DNA of 64,000 nt from Girardinichthys multiradiatus (Eukaryota; Chordata; Actinopteri; Cyprinodontiformes; Goodeidae). Both the position numbers and the translations under genes were made by a program. The stretch lies in assembly GCF_021462225.1 (NCBI RefSeq), contig NC_061804.1, forward strand, positions 8,607,740 to 8,671,739, read 5' to 3'. This document shows, in pieces, positions 12,448-22,881 of this stretch (position 1 is the first letter of the stretch; each line of letters begins with the position of its first letter). The notes beneath the pieces were generated by a model. That model searched no databases. It was given only the letters and a program-made list of their open reading frames with translations, and was not told the origin of the DNA.

Positions 12448-12635
12448 TGGCGCTAAATAAATAAACTGAATTGAAACTGAATTCTGATTCCATATAGTAG
12501 ATGAGGAATTACATTTCAAATCCCACTAGAACAAAATTTAACTAAAGTCATAAAGGCTTTTTACTTGCATAAAAGGTTGTTGCGTGCATACTGCATTAGT
12601 TTCTGAAAGAATGTGGACACCCCTTATTGAAGGTT

Positions 12636-12842
12636 GTGGAGGCGACTGTGGCCTGTGGGTTCGATTTCAGCTTCCTCCTGCCACATGTCCATGTGCCCCT
12701 GGGCAAGGCACTTAACCTCAAATTGCCTACCAATCTGGGTATCGGTGTATGAATGCTGGGTGAATGTGGCTCTAGTGTAAAGCACTTTGAGTGGTCAGTA
12801 TGACTGGAAAGGCACTACATAAGTTCAATCCATTTACCATTT
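12636..12842 (+). repeat. tRNA-related SINE-like repeat
   Basis: Recognisable blocks are GTGGGTTCGATTTCAGC (B-box-like), CCTGGGCAAGGCACTTAA, GTGTAAAGCACTTTGAG and the 3' phrase CACTACATAAGTTCAATCCATTTACC. This order matches, from memory, a dispersed repeat found throughout acanthomorph fishes. The copy is moderately diverged and its 5' part is weak. Confidence 0.55.
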
Positions 12843-12894
12843 CATTTGTGGAGAGATTTCCTTACATTCATTTTAGATGCAGTATGGATGGAAA

Positions 12895-13240
12895 TTCAAG
12901 ATTAAATGAATTTAGATTCAGGATGGACATGGTTAGCAACAATGCTAAGATACCGTGTGGCATTTAAATAATGGTCAGTTGGTCCTGAGGGGCCCAAAGT
13001 ATGCCATGAAAATATCCATCCATACCATTACAAAACAACCACCATTGATATAAGGCAAGATGGATGCTTTCATGATGAAATGCTGAAGCTGAACCTGACC
13101 AGGGAACATTTTTTCAATCTAGTTTTGTCAAATGTTGGTGAACCTGTGTGAATAGCAACCTCAGTTTGCTGTTCTTAGCTGACAGATGTGACACCAGGTA
13201 GCCCCATCTACTTCAAGAATAAATGAATTTAGATTCAGGA
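12895..13240 (-). mobile_element. Tc1-like transposon fragment between 29-bp direct repeats
   Basis: The core (about 12,924-13,217) matches a segment of the Tc1-like element at 14.39-14.96 kb, from CATGGTTAGCAACAATGC through GGGGCCCAAAGTATGCC to GCCCCATCTACTTCAAG. It corresponds to the reverse strand of transposase sequence. Near-identical 29-bp repeats flank it (12895-12923 and 13212-13240, one mismatch), ending TTTAGATTCAGGA. Tc1 normally duplicates only TA, so this internal fragment arrived some other way; see findings. Confidence 0.65.
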
Positions 13241-13740
13241 ACTTTGATGCAGCTGTGTTGCACACTGGACTGGATACATTTTTTTCACAGCTTTAAATGC
13301 ATTACAACTTGTAGATTAAGTGAGCACTCGCAAAACCTCTTGTGTCCTCCTGCTACTTTGCTGCCTGCATAAATTCAGCATTTTCATCCTTTTCCCCCTC
13401 CTGGACTAGAAGGAATTTCTTTTTTCTATAACAAAATAGCCTTGTCAAAAAGGACAGCAAAGTCGTTATTCATCATGTTGAGAAAGACAGCTTTTTAAAG
13501 TTTCATCAAGGCTCAAGGTATGCCTTTGTCAGCATGTTGTGCTCTCAGCTTTGCCATATTTGTACTGTTGAAAGCTGAAGGGAAGATGAGCTTAACTTTG
13601 GGAAAGGATTCCCATGATAAGTTGTCTGTTTGCAACAGTCCTCAGAGACTGTGAGGGTTTTTCTTACTGGTGATCTACTTTCTGTCTGAACGCTGTTCAA
13701 GGTATGCTTGGGGTATTTGTTATAAGCCTAGTTCTGGATA

Positions 13741-13959
13741 ATCTAGTGCACTGGTGCCTGAGTCAAGTCCTCGAGTGCAACTATCCTGCAACGTTTAGGT
13801 GCATCTCTTCTCCACCTGAATCAAATGAATGTCTCGTTACTAGGCCTCTGCTGATGAGGGAATTCAGCCATTTGATTCAGGTGTGTTGGAGAAGAGATCA
13901 TCTGAACATTGCAGGATAGTTGCTCTCGAGGACTGGACTAGGGCACCCTTGATCTAGTG
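13741..13959. mobile_element. hAT-type MITE with perfect 8-bp target duplication
   Basis: The element (13749-13951, 203 bp) begins CACTGGTGCC and ends GGGCACCCTTG. Its two halves are inverted repeats of about 85 bp, sharing CAGTCCTCGAGnGCAACTATCCTGCAA and the CACCTGAATCAAATG block. ATCTAGTG occurs at 13741-13748 and again at 13952-13959. An 8-bp duplication and a CA-G-GGTGCC terminus are diagnostic of the hAT superfamily. There is no coding capacity. The open frame across it is incidental. Confidence 0.85.
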
Positions 13960-14163
13960 TGTCTTTGTTGCTTAGGTGTGTTGAGTTGAAACCACAGTGT
14001 TGTTGGTCTATGTCCCAGTGTTGACCTGGACCCACTGGTGGATACCACAGATTTAACAAGCAGCAAAACTAAAAGAGTCTGCTTAGACTTTGATAGCAAC
14101 TGTGAGAAACAAGCAGGTACCAGGTGTTGGGTAAGAGTTCCTTCATTAAAGATGGCACTCTCC

Positions 14164-15290
14164 CTGGCCACATTATTAGATGCACCTTATTAGTACCTGG
14201 TTGGACTCTGTTTTGCATTTAGAACTTTTTCTTCTTGGCATAATTTCAAGAAGGTGTTGGAGCAATCCTCAGAGATTTTTGTCCAAATTGACTCGAAGGT
14301 CTTTGGAGTTCGGTAAACCCATTATCGTTAAACCAGGTCGAGTTGAACTTTGTGTGTAAAGTTGGAGAAACATATCACAAAAAGATGGGCATGGTTAGCA
14401 ACAATACTAAGGTACCCTGTGGCATTTAAATAATGGTCAGTTAGTCCTGAGGGGCCCAAAGTATGCCACAAAAATATCCATTCATACCATTACACACCGT
14501 GGGTTCTCACCGGGTACTCCGGCTTCCTCCCACAGTCCAAAGACATGCCTGTTAGGTTAATTGGTAACTCTAAATTGCCCTTAGGTGTATGAATGAGTGT
14601 GTGCATGGTTGTTTGTGTGTTGCCCTGCGATGGACTGGCGACCTGTCCAGGGTGTACCCCGCCTCTCGCCCATAGACTGCTGGAGATAGGCACCAGCTTC
14701 CCCGCGACCCACTATGGAATAAGCGGTAGAAAATGACTGACTGACTGACTGACCATTACACACCCACCACCATTGATATAAGGCAGGATGGATGCTTTCT
14801 TGTTGAAATGCTGAAGCTGAACTTGACCAGGGAACATTTTTTCAAGCTAGTTTTGTCAAATGTTGGTGAACCTGTGTGAACAGCAGCCTCAGTTTGCTGT
14901 TCTTAGCTGACAGGTGTGACACCAGGTGTGGTTTTCTGCTGTTGTAGCCCCATCTACTTCAAGCTTTTACATATTTGTGAGTGATAATTTTAGCTGCTGC
15001 TAACTTTTATATCATCTCAAACTAGTCTACATATTCTTCTCTGACAAGCCATTGTCCACACAACTGCTGCTCACTGGAAATTTTCTCTTTTTCTGAATAT
15101 TTTCTTTAAACCAGAGAGACTGTTGTGTGAAAACCCCCAGTAGATCAACATTTTCTAAAATACTCAGACCAGTTCATCCGCCTCCTTCAAATTCACTTAA
15201 ATCCCATTTCTTCTCCATTCTTAGAATTTTTGCTGGAAGCACCACATATTGAGTCTTTGTCAATTGTTCTGCCAAAGTGTTTTCATTATT
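14164..15290 (-). mobile_element. Tc1-like transposon remnant, transposase on minus strand
   Basis: The left end GGCCACATTATTAGATGCACCTTATTAGTACC and following blocks match, from memory, the reverse complement of a fish Tc1 family whose ends read like TTATTAGGTACACC. Reverse-strand transposase text is recognisable near 14.22-14.33, 14.39-14.49 and 14.76-15.22 kb (for example the complement of GAACATTTTTTCAAGCTAG). It is broken throughout, lacks a clear right terminus and is interrupted by a SINE at 14499-14751. Related fragments lie at 12.9-13.2 kb and 31.12-31.34 kb. Confidence 0.65.
14486..14764 (+). mobile_element. SINE-like retroposon with 13-bp target duplication
   Basis: The inserted block (14499-14751, 253 bp) contains CTCCGGCTTCCTCCCACAGTCC, GTTAGGTTAATTGG, TGCGATGGACTGGCGACCTG and CAGGGTGTACCCCGCCTC, and ends with GAAAATGACTGACTGACTGA. 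The 13-mer ACCATTACACACC occurs on both sides (14486-14498, 14752-14764). It is 5'-truncated: the tRNA-like head seen in the copy at 29.2 kb is missing. It sits inside the Tc1 remnant and is therefore younger than it. Confidence 0.85.
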
Positions 15291-15559
15291 GAACCAGGGC
15301 AAAGGTAGAGCCAGCTAACTGGAGCTGGTGCTAAACAAGCGCTGGTGCTGGTTTAGCTTCGGAAATGCAGGAGAAACTCCAGCCTCGTTATTGTGAAGGA
15401 TTCTGGGAATTCTGGGAAATTTGTTTTTCCACTCCCAAAAATCAGCAGCCAGTCAAACGCTTTGCCGAAAGATCTAAAGCAGTTATTTGGCTAGCTCCTG
15501 CTTGCATTGATTGAGATATTTTGTTTTAACAGTTTTTAGGGTTTAGCTAAAGATGGCTG

Positions 15560-16157
15560 AGATGTACAGTCAAATTTAAAAAGTATATGTAAAGAAAGTG
15601 ATTTATTTGCAATCAAACAGAAATGTACCTTGTTTCACTTAATAAACAAAATGTATAAACAAAAAAGGGCTTTTCAGATAAAACTAAATCCTCCTCCATC
15701 CACTGCATCCATTCTATGATGGTGAGCTTGATAGGTCCTTGCAAGATACCCAAACCATGACACTTGCACCACTATGCTTTATAGTTGGTATGAGGTTCTT
15801 TTCCCAAAATGCTGTATTTGGTTTATGCCAAACATGTCCACTGTTCTAGCATCCAAATAAATCAGTTTTGGACTCATCTGTCCACAGAATATTATTCCAG
15901 AGGTCCTGGTCTTTGCCTACGTTCTCTCTGGCAAACATTATGTTTTTCTGAGAGAGCCTTTCTTGCACAACTCCCATGCATAGTTAACTTGTGAAGTATC
16001 TTTCTGATTGTAGAGTCATTAACCTTTATATCAACAGTAGCAAGAGCCTGATGTGGCTTCTTTGATAGGATTTTAATATTTTAGGACTTTTTTTTAGTAT
16101 CTTCCTGTCTGCGTTTTGGATGGTCTTGCTTGGACAGCCAGACTTGGGCATGTTGCA
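15560..16157 (-). mobile_element. Older DNA-transposon remnant, left part
   Basis: Phrases such as GTTTTGGACTCATCTGTCCACAG, GACACTTGCACCACTATGC and GCCAGACTTGGGCATGTTG read like reverse-strand sequence of a fish Tc1/mariner-type transposase. The text stops at 16157 and resumes at 25996 with GTTGTTTTGAATGTCCTACACTT, which is its natural continuation. The two parts are therefore one old element split by a later insertion. The exact family is not identified. Confidence 0.5.
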
Positions 16158-16859
16158 CTGTAAACCCCAATCCATCCATGACATAAAATTTTATTGTGAA
16201 GTCAACACAAATTTTCAAGACTGTCAACGTGACATAAATATTTTATGTTTACTTGACTCAAATACCCATCTCTTGTGAAGTTGACATAATTTTTTTGTGT
16301 TAAGTCAACAATTTAGGATTTTTGAGTCAGTTTTACTATAAGATTTTAAGGCAAGATACCCTAATTAGTTTTTGGCCAAATAACATCAGAAAGACTGTGC
16401 ACTTAGCATATAGTTTTCTAGTTGAATTAACAAATAAAAATGTTGTAATTATATGAACTGAATGTTTTGACGTTCATGTGACAAGTAATAATTTTACTGT
16501 TAAAGAATGGGAAGAAATAATGTTCACTGAACATAACAAAAACATATGATTACTACAAGAGTTTGAGTGTTATGCTGAACACAAAAAATATTTACTGTCT
16601 TAACATAAAAATGACAGTTTCATGTGTTGTCTTTTTCCAACTTATTATTTTTTAGTACACATATTGTATTAAAGATCTGCCACACCAACGTTAAATTTAA
16701 TGGAAGAGTACAACTTCCATTTCTTTGTTTGTGTAACTTAAACCTTTTCAGTAGAAACAAATCCCATGTGTGCAGTGATATTAACAACAATACAATTTAA
16801 AAGTTTTATGTTAAAACTAGTAAACTAGTAAAATTATCTTCTTTGTTTGAGTTCATCCT

Positions 16860-17283
16860 AAGACCCACACACACCCCTCACCATCCTCAACAACACTGTG
16901 TCTGCTGTGGACCTCTTCAGGTTCCTAGGCACCACCTGACCTGATATGGTCTTCACACATAGACACTGTTCGAAAGAAGGCCCAGCAGAGACTGTACTTC
17001 CTGGGGCAACTCAAGAAGTTCAACCTTCCAAAGGAGCTGCTGGTCATCTTCTACACTGCCATCATTCAATCTGTCCTGTCTTCATCCATCTCAGTGTGGT
17101 TTGGCTCATCCACAAAACAGGACAGGTCCGGACTGCAACGAATAATCAGGTCTGACCTTCTCTCCATCCAGTATTTACTTATACAGGTCCAGGGTCAGGA
17201 AAAGAGCTGCTAAAATCTCTGCAGACCCCACACACCCTGCACATAAAATGTTTAGAATCTTACCTTAAGGCCGCCGCACAGTG
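16860..17283 (+). mobile_element. L2-like LINE 3' fragment (copy C)
   Basis: Forward-strand sequence from ACCCCTCACCATCCTCAAC through CACTGCCATCATTCAATCTG to CCCACACACCCTGCACATAAA matches the C-terminal coding part of LINE copies A and B, including the CTGTCCTGTCTTCATCCATC block. It is short, broken by indels and lacks the usual GATTCTGATT tail. The 69-aa open frame within it is out of the LINE frame. Confidence 0.75.
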
Positions 17284-17985
17284 GACAGTAACTCAGTAAG
17301 TATAAAAACAGACAACATCTTAAGTGTCCTGATGATTCCTGTTAGCCTTCTGAAAGAGGAGGAACAGGATCATTGCCTAAGGGGATGACTTTGTGGCCTA
17401 GCGTTATGAGTGTTAATGCACATCACTGTATCAAAAACAAAACTGAAAAATAAAATTCTAAGTCACAATCTAGCCCAAAACCAACAATTTAAAAGGTGTT
17501 GACAGTGGATAACTTCAAATATTTGGATATTGTCAGACTGCTTTGATCCCCATGTTGATGCTACTGCTAAAAACTTTCCTCAAAGACTTTTCATTCTGAG
17601 ATATAAATTATTTTAATGTTTAAACTGAGATAATGACATCATAAATTTTGTTTAATTTCTGTATTACTGTGTGGTTTGGAAACAGACTTGGTAGATTTCA
17701 GTGAGGAGTCACTTTAAGACATTTAATAGGCAGGTCTTTAGCAAGGCTTTCTTGAATTGCCAGGATCCCTCCAGTGGCCCTCTGGCTGCAATTTCAGGAA
17801 TACTGTCTGCATGAAAAACAAAAGGTTTCTCTTTTGCTGCCAATTGGATTCTGATAACAAGATTATCAGTGTAATTCACTTCACCTGTCAGTGTTTATAA
17901 TGTTATGGCTTATTTATTTATTTTTTGGTAATAGTTATAGTAAAGGGAAATAGCATAAACGTATGAAAGAAAAAGGTTATTTTGA
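17284..17985. other. Intergenic stretch upstream of the SAMD3-like locus
   Basis: No genes or clear repeats recognised. AT-rich, with ordinary composition until the CpG-rich promoter region begins near 17,990. Confidence 0.5.
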
Positions 17986-17989
17986 AAGA

Positions 17990-18175
17990 AATCCCGCGCA
18001 TTTATCTAAAGTTCAATTTTCAGGCGGGCACCAATAGGTAACAGAGGAGTCTGATGACGATTGGTCTGACCCTGCCGCTGACAGCCAATCAAAGCTAGTT
18101 GAACACTATCGTGTGTTGAGAGATTGAACTCATTCGACTCAAACATCTACTGTGGATGTGAAGAGAGTCCCGACG
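17990..18175 (+). promoter_or_regulatory. CCAAT-rich promoter and 5' exon of the SAMD3-like locus
   Basis: Three CCAAT-type boxes lie within 60 bp: CCAAT at 18031, ATTGG at 18060 and CCAAT at 18085. The surroundings are CpG-rich compared with flanking DNA. About 85 bp further on, CCCGACG|GTAAGG offers a strong splice donor (exon end 18175). This layout resembles a TATA-less promoter with an untranslated first exon. The transcription start is not determined. Confidence 0.5.
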
Positions 18176-18254
18176 GTAAGGTCACAAAATAATGTATTTG
18201 GTTATTCTTCGTGGCTAAACCTATGGGCTAAACTAAGGTTCTTGACTATAAACT

Positions 18255-18895
18255 AACGTTAGTTTCGTTTGACGAGACAACTGGCGAATATGTGTTGTCA
18301 GAAGTGGTGAGCTAGCAAGTGAACGTAAACGTCCCGTTGACCCTTGAAAGTAACGTTAAGTTTAAACTTGACATAACGTTAGACCGACGAGACTGTTAAA
18401 AACTACAAGACACGCTACTGTTAATTATTTTTTAAACGGTAACGTTATGTTGTGCAAATGAGTACGTAACGCTACAATAAGGTAATTCGGGCTCTTGAGC
18501 CCGCTAATGTTAGCAAGAAACAATATAAGGGCACGTGAACCATGTAACGTTAACGTGAGAAACATGCGTGCTGTGCTGTAGCTTTCAACAACACGAATTT
18601 AAAAGAACGTATAAGTTACAGATACTGTTTGTGTGAACACTTAGGCAGCGTTTTGCATGCCTGCTGAGAATGGCAGCCATGCCAGGAGGTGACTAATATA
18701 GGTGGCTGCAACTCTCTGCAGGCTTAACGTTACAATGTTTGCTCTGCTTCATAATGCATCCACATCGGTATTAGACACCTTACTGTAGACTACACATTAA
18801 TTACCTCATATTTTGGTTGAAACTTCAGAAATGCTACTTTTACTCAGTCTAAAGAACCATTCATGACTCTAAACATTCACAAAATGTATAACGTT
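18255..18895. promoter_or_regulatory. Cluster of seven AACGTT palindromes in the first intron
   Basis: AACGTT occurs at 18255, 18352, 18375, 18441, 18546, 18726 and 18890, mostly within TAACGTTA-like contexts. By chance one would expect well under one copy in 640 bp of this composition. The cluster lies just downstream of the putative promoter. It may be a binding motif or a sequence feature of fish promoter-proximal DNA. Confidence 0.5.
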
Positions 18896-19245
18896 ATGCA
18901 GAGTAATGTATCACTATTAATGAACCCCATAGATAATATTATATTGTATTTAAACAGTTTTTGGAGGTGGACACAATTCATGCAAACCATGCTTCTATAT
19001 CATTAAGTTAAATACAAATAACATTAAAGTTACACCTTTGCTGTTTTTGTGACAATAAATGTTGTATTTGTTTACTGTTTAAACCAAAATGCCTGAAGGC
19101 TTAATGGTTTAGATGTTATTGCCTGATGTTACCTAATTACATTTATTTTGTTAGTGTGTTTCACTGGGTAAGGTTTAAGAAACCTTAAATTGCATAGCAT
19201 TGATGTTATCTAAACCTCGCTTGAATTTTTTTTTTTTTTTTACAG

Positions 19246-19514
19246 CCTTACGGTATTATTCAAAATGCAACAAAGGGAGATGTCAGTTTTAAATCGGACC
19301 AGGTACAATTAAAACACATTGTACCTAAACCTGTCAAATGTGGACTATGTGATGTCAGTCAAAGTAAATCTTATTTGAAACACATTTTAAGAATTGTAAA
19401 TCCACACACAAAAGTATTAAACCATAATGAGTTTTTGTTAAATAAAATAGTCAGGTGTATTTTGAAAGACATACTGCACATTAGGGGCTGTAACTACTTT
19501 TCAATTGGCTGACA
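19246..19514 (+). pseudogene. Open segment after a 3' splice site, possible SAMD3-like exon
   Basis: After a long T-tract and TACAG acceptor, one frame stays open for about 88 codons, starting PYGIIQNATKGDVSFK and containing a CGLCDVSQSKSYLKH stretch. The cysteine and histidine spacing (C-x2-C-x8-H) hints at a small zinc-binding unit. An alternative reading uses ATG at 19265 and a donor at 19303 (CAG|GTACAA). It precedes the more certain exons of the SAMD3-like locus. I cannot confirm homology; it could be a real exon extended by read-through, or chance. Confidence 0.35.
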
Positions 19515-19553
19515 TACATAAGTTTTTTAAGTGCACTTTTTCTTTCTTCGCAG

Positions 19554-19631
19554 AAAGGACTGAACGTGTTTTCACCCTTCGTCCATTAGAAAGATAAACT
19601 GCTTCCCAGATTGAGCATGCACAATCTAATG
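19554..19631 (+). other. Possible small exon of the SAMD3-like locus
   Basis: The sequence between TTCTTTCTTCGCAG (acceptor, ends 19553) and AATG|GTAAGTG (donor at 19632) has consensus splice signals at both ends. In-frame stops occur in at least two of its three frames, so if used it may be untranslated or part of a decayed transcript. Confidence 0.3.
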
Positions 19632-19982
19632 GTAAGTGAAGCAGTTACATCAGAGTGTTTCGCTTCCTGAACATTATATTTAAAGACTATGTTAGAGTAG
19701 ACATGGTCTGCGTCACATATGTGACAATGTTTTGACTGTGGTAGTTAAAACTACACATGGTCACATTTGTTTGAGTGCATAATGATCATCAGGTACTTTT
19801 TGGTTTTCACTGGCTCAGTCATTCTCTCCCTGCCTTTACATCATACGGATGATGAAACACACCAAACAATCCATTTAGCTTTTGCAGTGGTCCAAAAAAT
19901 TAAGTGGTAGAAGTGCAAGCGACCATTGCAACAGCTTCTCTGAACTACTGTCTTCACTGTTTCAGCTAGGATTTTTTTACAG

Positions 19983-20407
19983 TAGTGGTGGAAAAACATC
20001 TATGTTTAGAGGAAACTGGTTCCAAAAATGGCTGGAAGCACAGCCTTTTAAACAAAATAAAAAATTACAGACACAACCTGTGCAAATCTGGATGCCCAGA
20101 GGTCAAAGTAAACAGTGGTAGGAGGAGCAGAGCCAATCCTGATGCAGCTTCACCACATGCTTCCCTTAAGCGGCCTAGACGTGCAGAAGTTAATTATCTG
20201 CCACAGCTTCCTAAGGGGGAAACACTGGATACTTTGGAAGTCTTCAGATTGGACATGTTGAACAAAATGGATGAAGACATTGATTTCACAGTGACAGGTA
20301 TGAACATGAGCAAGACCTTTGCTGCAAGAAGGCTTGAGATTGTAAATTCAAGTCCTTCTGTGCAGCATCTACAAGAAAGATGGACAGCTCTTCTCCTGGA
20401 ACAGCAG
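19983..20407 (+). pseudogene. SAMD3-like family gene, main exon
   Basis: The frame contains KHSLLNKIKNYRHNLCKSG, then PEVKVNSGRRSR, LKRPRRAEVNYLPQLPKGE, MNMSKTFAARRLEIVNSSP and VQHLQERWTALLLEQQ. From memory these blocks (NKxKNYR, GCPEVxVN, KRPRRAEVNYLP, TFAxRRxEIV, RWPALF) define a fish-expanded family annotated as sterile alpha motif domain-containing 3-like or uncharacterised. The usual RWPALF reads RWTALL here. The acceptor is TTTTTTTACAG and the donor CAGCAG|GTACAT. The frame continues exactly into the next exon (EQQ-ICTEYQ). The molecular function of this family is not established. The last exon is damaged, so the locus is called a probable pseudogene. Confidence 0.6.
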
Positions 20408-20608
20408 GTACATAAAGCTGTAGAACATGGTTGAATTCAGTTTACTTGTCATAATGTGCTTATTCACATTATTTAAATCCGTCTCAGAGCTTCAAAAACT
20501 GGTCTCGGGCCAAAACCGGTCTCGAGCACTACATAATGTGTGTGTTCATTTAAATTATATGTTTTTGATTTAAAGAGGGAATGATTGAGGCCACTTTGTT
20601 TTCATTAG

Positions 20609-20740
20609 ATCTGTACAGAATATCAGCGAATCACCAACCAGAAGCTAAAGACTGAACTGTATGCTTCATTGGACAGTCACACAAACAGTTTGCTGGCTTT
20701 ATCCCAGAAGATCTCATCAATGTTAAAGACATACTCTGAG
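20609..20740 (+). pseudogene. SAMD3-like family gene, next exon
   Basis: Acceptor TTTTCATTAG precedes 44 open codons reading ICTEYQRITNQKLKTELYAS, then LDSHTNSLLALSQKISSMLK and TYSE, closed by GAG|GTAAAT. The ICxEFxRI and LDxxTxxLLxL pattern is what follows the RWPALF block in the remembered family. The reading frame is in phase with the preceding exon. A Tc1-like remnant was later inserted in the intron just downstream, starting within about 20 bp of the donor. Confidence 0.6.
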
Positions 20741-20756
20741 GTAAATCTTTGTCAAG

Positions 20757-21690
20757 TATTAAGTAGATCCTAATAATTGCAATTCTCCATACCTACATAA
20801 CAGAGCTGGTGGAGGGTTGGGGACCTTGCATGCCTTCCATTTCCATTTGAGGATGCCCCACAGATGCTCAATAGGCTTTAGATCTGGAAACATGCTTGGC
20901 CAGTCCATCACCTTTACCCTCAGCTTCTTGAGCAAGGCTGTGGAGGTGTGTTTGGGATCGTTATCATGTTGAAATACTGCCCTGCGGCCCAGTCTCCAAA
21001 TGTAAGGGATCCTGTTTTGCCGCAGTATGTCACAGTACATGTTGGCATTCATGGTTCCCTAAATGAACTGCAGCTCCCCTGTGACAGAGGCACTCATGCA
21101 GCTCCTGCTTTACTATAGGCAAGATGCACTTGTCTTTGTACTCCTCACCTAGTTGCCACCACACACGCTTGACACCATCTGAAGTAAATAAGTTTATCTG
21201 TCTCATCAGACCACATGACATGGTTCTAGTAATCCATGTCCTTAGTCTGCAAAGGAGAGGCTTCTTTCTGGGACAACAGCCATGCAGATCAATTTGATGC
21301 GGTGTGTTCTTTATCTAGAGCAACAATTCTTTTTTTTTCTTCTTTTTTTTCAGATCCTCCGAGTTCTGTGGCACGAGGTGCCATGTTGAACTTCCAGTGA
21401 CCAGTATGAGGGAGTGTGAGGGCGATGACACTAAATATAACACACCTGCTCCCCATTCACAACTGAGACCTTGTAACATTAACACTTTACTTGCCAGCGA
21501 TTTGAAGATTAATGTCTGTGTGTTGTTATTTTGAGGGGACAGTACTGTTATACAAGCTGTACATTCACTAGTTTGCTATTATGTAAAGTGTCACTTTTTT
21601 AGTAGTGTTGCATGAAAAGATCAAACCAAATATTTCCAAAAATGGCAGGGGTCTACTTCATTCTGTCACATACTGTGTATAGATATGTAG
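20757..21690 (-). mobile_element. Tc1-like transposon remnant in the SAMD3-like intron
   Basis: Reverse-strand frames give transposase C-terminal text: FTSDGVKRVWWQLGEEYKDK, MNANMYCDILRQN, RRAVFQHDNDPKHTS and DLKPIEHLWGIL. These cover the second catalytic Asp (QHD) and the Glu (IEHLW) of a DDE transposase; the NPIE motif has become KPIE. At least one frameshift separates the parts. To the right, CACACCTGCTCCCCATTCACA and GAGACCTTGTAACATTAAC match the untranslated end of the same family, and ACTTCATTCTGTCACATACTGT near 21,656-21,677 is a terminus-like sequence. The element is dead. Confidence 0.65.
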
Positions 21691-21755
21691 AAAGGTTTTT
21701 TAAAAAGGGTTGGTATTTTAGCATTTCGTTGTCTTTTCCATGTTTTTCACTACAG

Positions 21756-21848
21756 CAAACACAAAACATCAGTGTTGACCGGGTTGCATCTCTTCGGTGT
21801 CTACCACTGCATCTTCAAGATGACACAGAGCTCTTCTACACCTGTAAG
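21756..21848 (+). pseudogene. SAMD3-like family gene, 31-codon exon
   Basis: Acceptor TTTTTCACTACAG and donor TGTAAG|GTGAGC bound 93 nt, exactly 31 codons, reading QTQNISVDRVASLRCLPLHL then QDDTELFYTCK. In family members I remember, the matching exon has a RRxxALxGLP block followed by an FxTC motif; RVASLRCLP and LFYTCK fit. The exon keeps phase 0, consistent with its neighbours. Confidence 0.55.
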
Positions 21849-22881
21849 GTGAGCTAATATACTATTTACTTGAACAAGCAATAGTAGGATTAGCATTTAT
21901 CTGAAAATGCATGAAACCCAAAAAACCTTTTCGTACAGGTTAGTGCAAATGCACAATGTAAGTAAACTTCAAGTGGCAATGATTAGGATCGAACAGTGAC
22001 GCTGATTTTGAGTGGATTATCAAGTATTGTTTTCATGTTCGAAGCAACACAGAATTAAAAAGAAAATGTTGTGCATATTGTACAAACCATAACAAGATAT
22101 TAAAATTTAACTGCAGATTAACCCTTTCTGAAAATCCTTTGACACACTAAATCTACCATATAGAGAATTTTAGTTGGTTTTGGTAACATTTGAACAAAGA
22201 CTTGAGTAGATCTAGATTGAATGACTGACTTCTGAATTGTTCATAAGTTGAACTGAAGCAAACTTTTGTCACATCAGTGGATGTTCTGAAAACATTCCAG
22301 CTCTCTGGGATGTATGGGGGATTTCTTTTTTTAGATTGAAATGTGAATGGTCTACAAATTTTGAATTGTTATAATGAGCCACACACAAGCCTAACTGTAT
22401 TTGACGATTTAAGATAAAATCATTTGAACAAAGACAATGAAATTCAGAGATTAACAAGATCAAATAAGTTTTACTCTATGTAAATTTGTGATATAAAAGA
22501 GTTCAATGAGTGTTGCTATTAAAAATGTGTTTTAAAAATGGTTCTGACAAGGCTTTATTTCATCACAGCTATCACTAGAGATTTTCACAGGAGGTTTGCA
22601 TAATGCTCTTCCCATCTATATGTTTGGGTCCTTTTGGATATTCTGATAGCTCAGAAAACTAAAAAACACGTTTATTTGGCTTTTATTTTTATGACTAATG
22701 TTTAGTTATGGACACTCTACTGATACTTTAGTAACACAAAACAATGAAATAATGTCTAGAACACAAATATTTTTTTCTGTGACAGACTTGTGAGCTGATA
22801 AACACATAAAGATCAGATGACATCCATTAGAGACTAAGATTATTTCATCAAATGTAATTGTAAATGTATAATATTTTTCAG

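Noticed and set aside
12640..12700. tRNA gene
   Set aside because: There is a B-box-like element, but no cloverleaf can be drawn and the body matches a SINE-like repeat.
19265..19302. ATG at 19265 as the definite start of the SAMD3-like protein
   Set aside because: The alternative frame through the same exon is open for much longer and the family start is not remembered well enough to choose.
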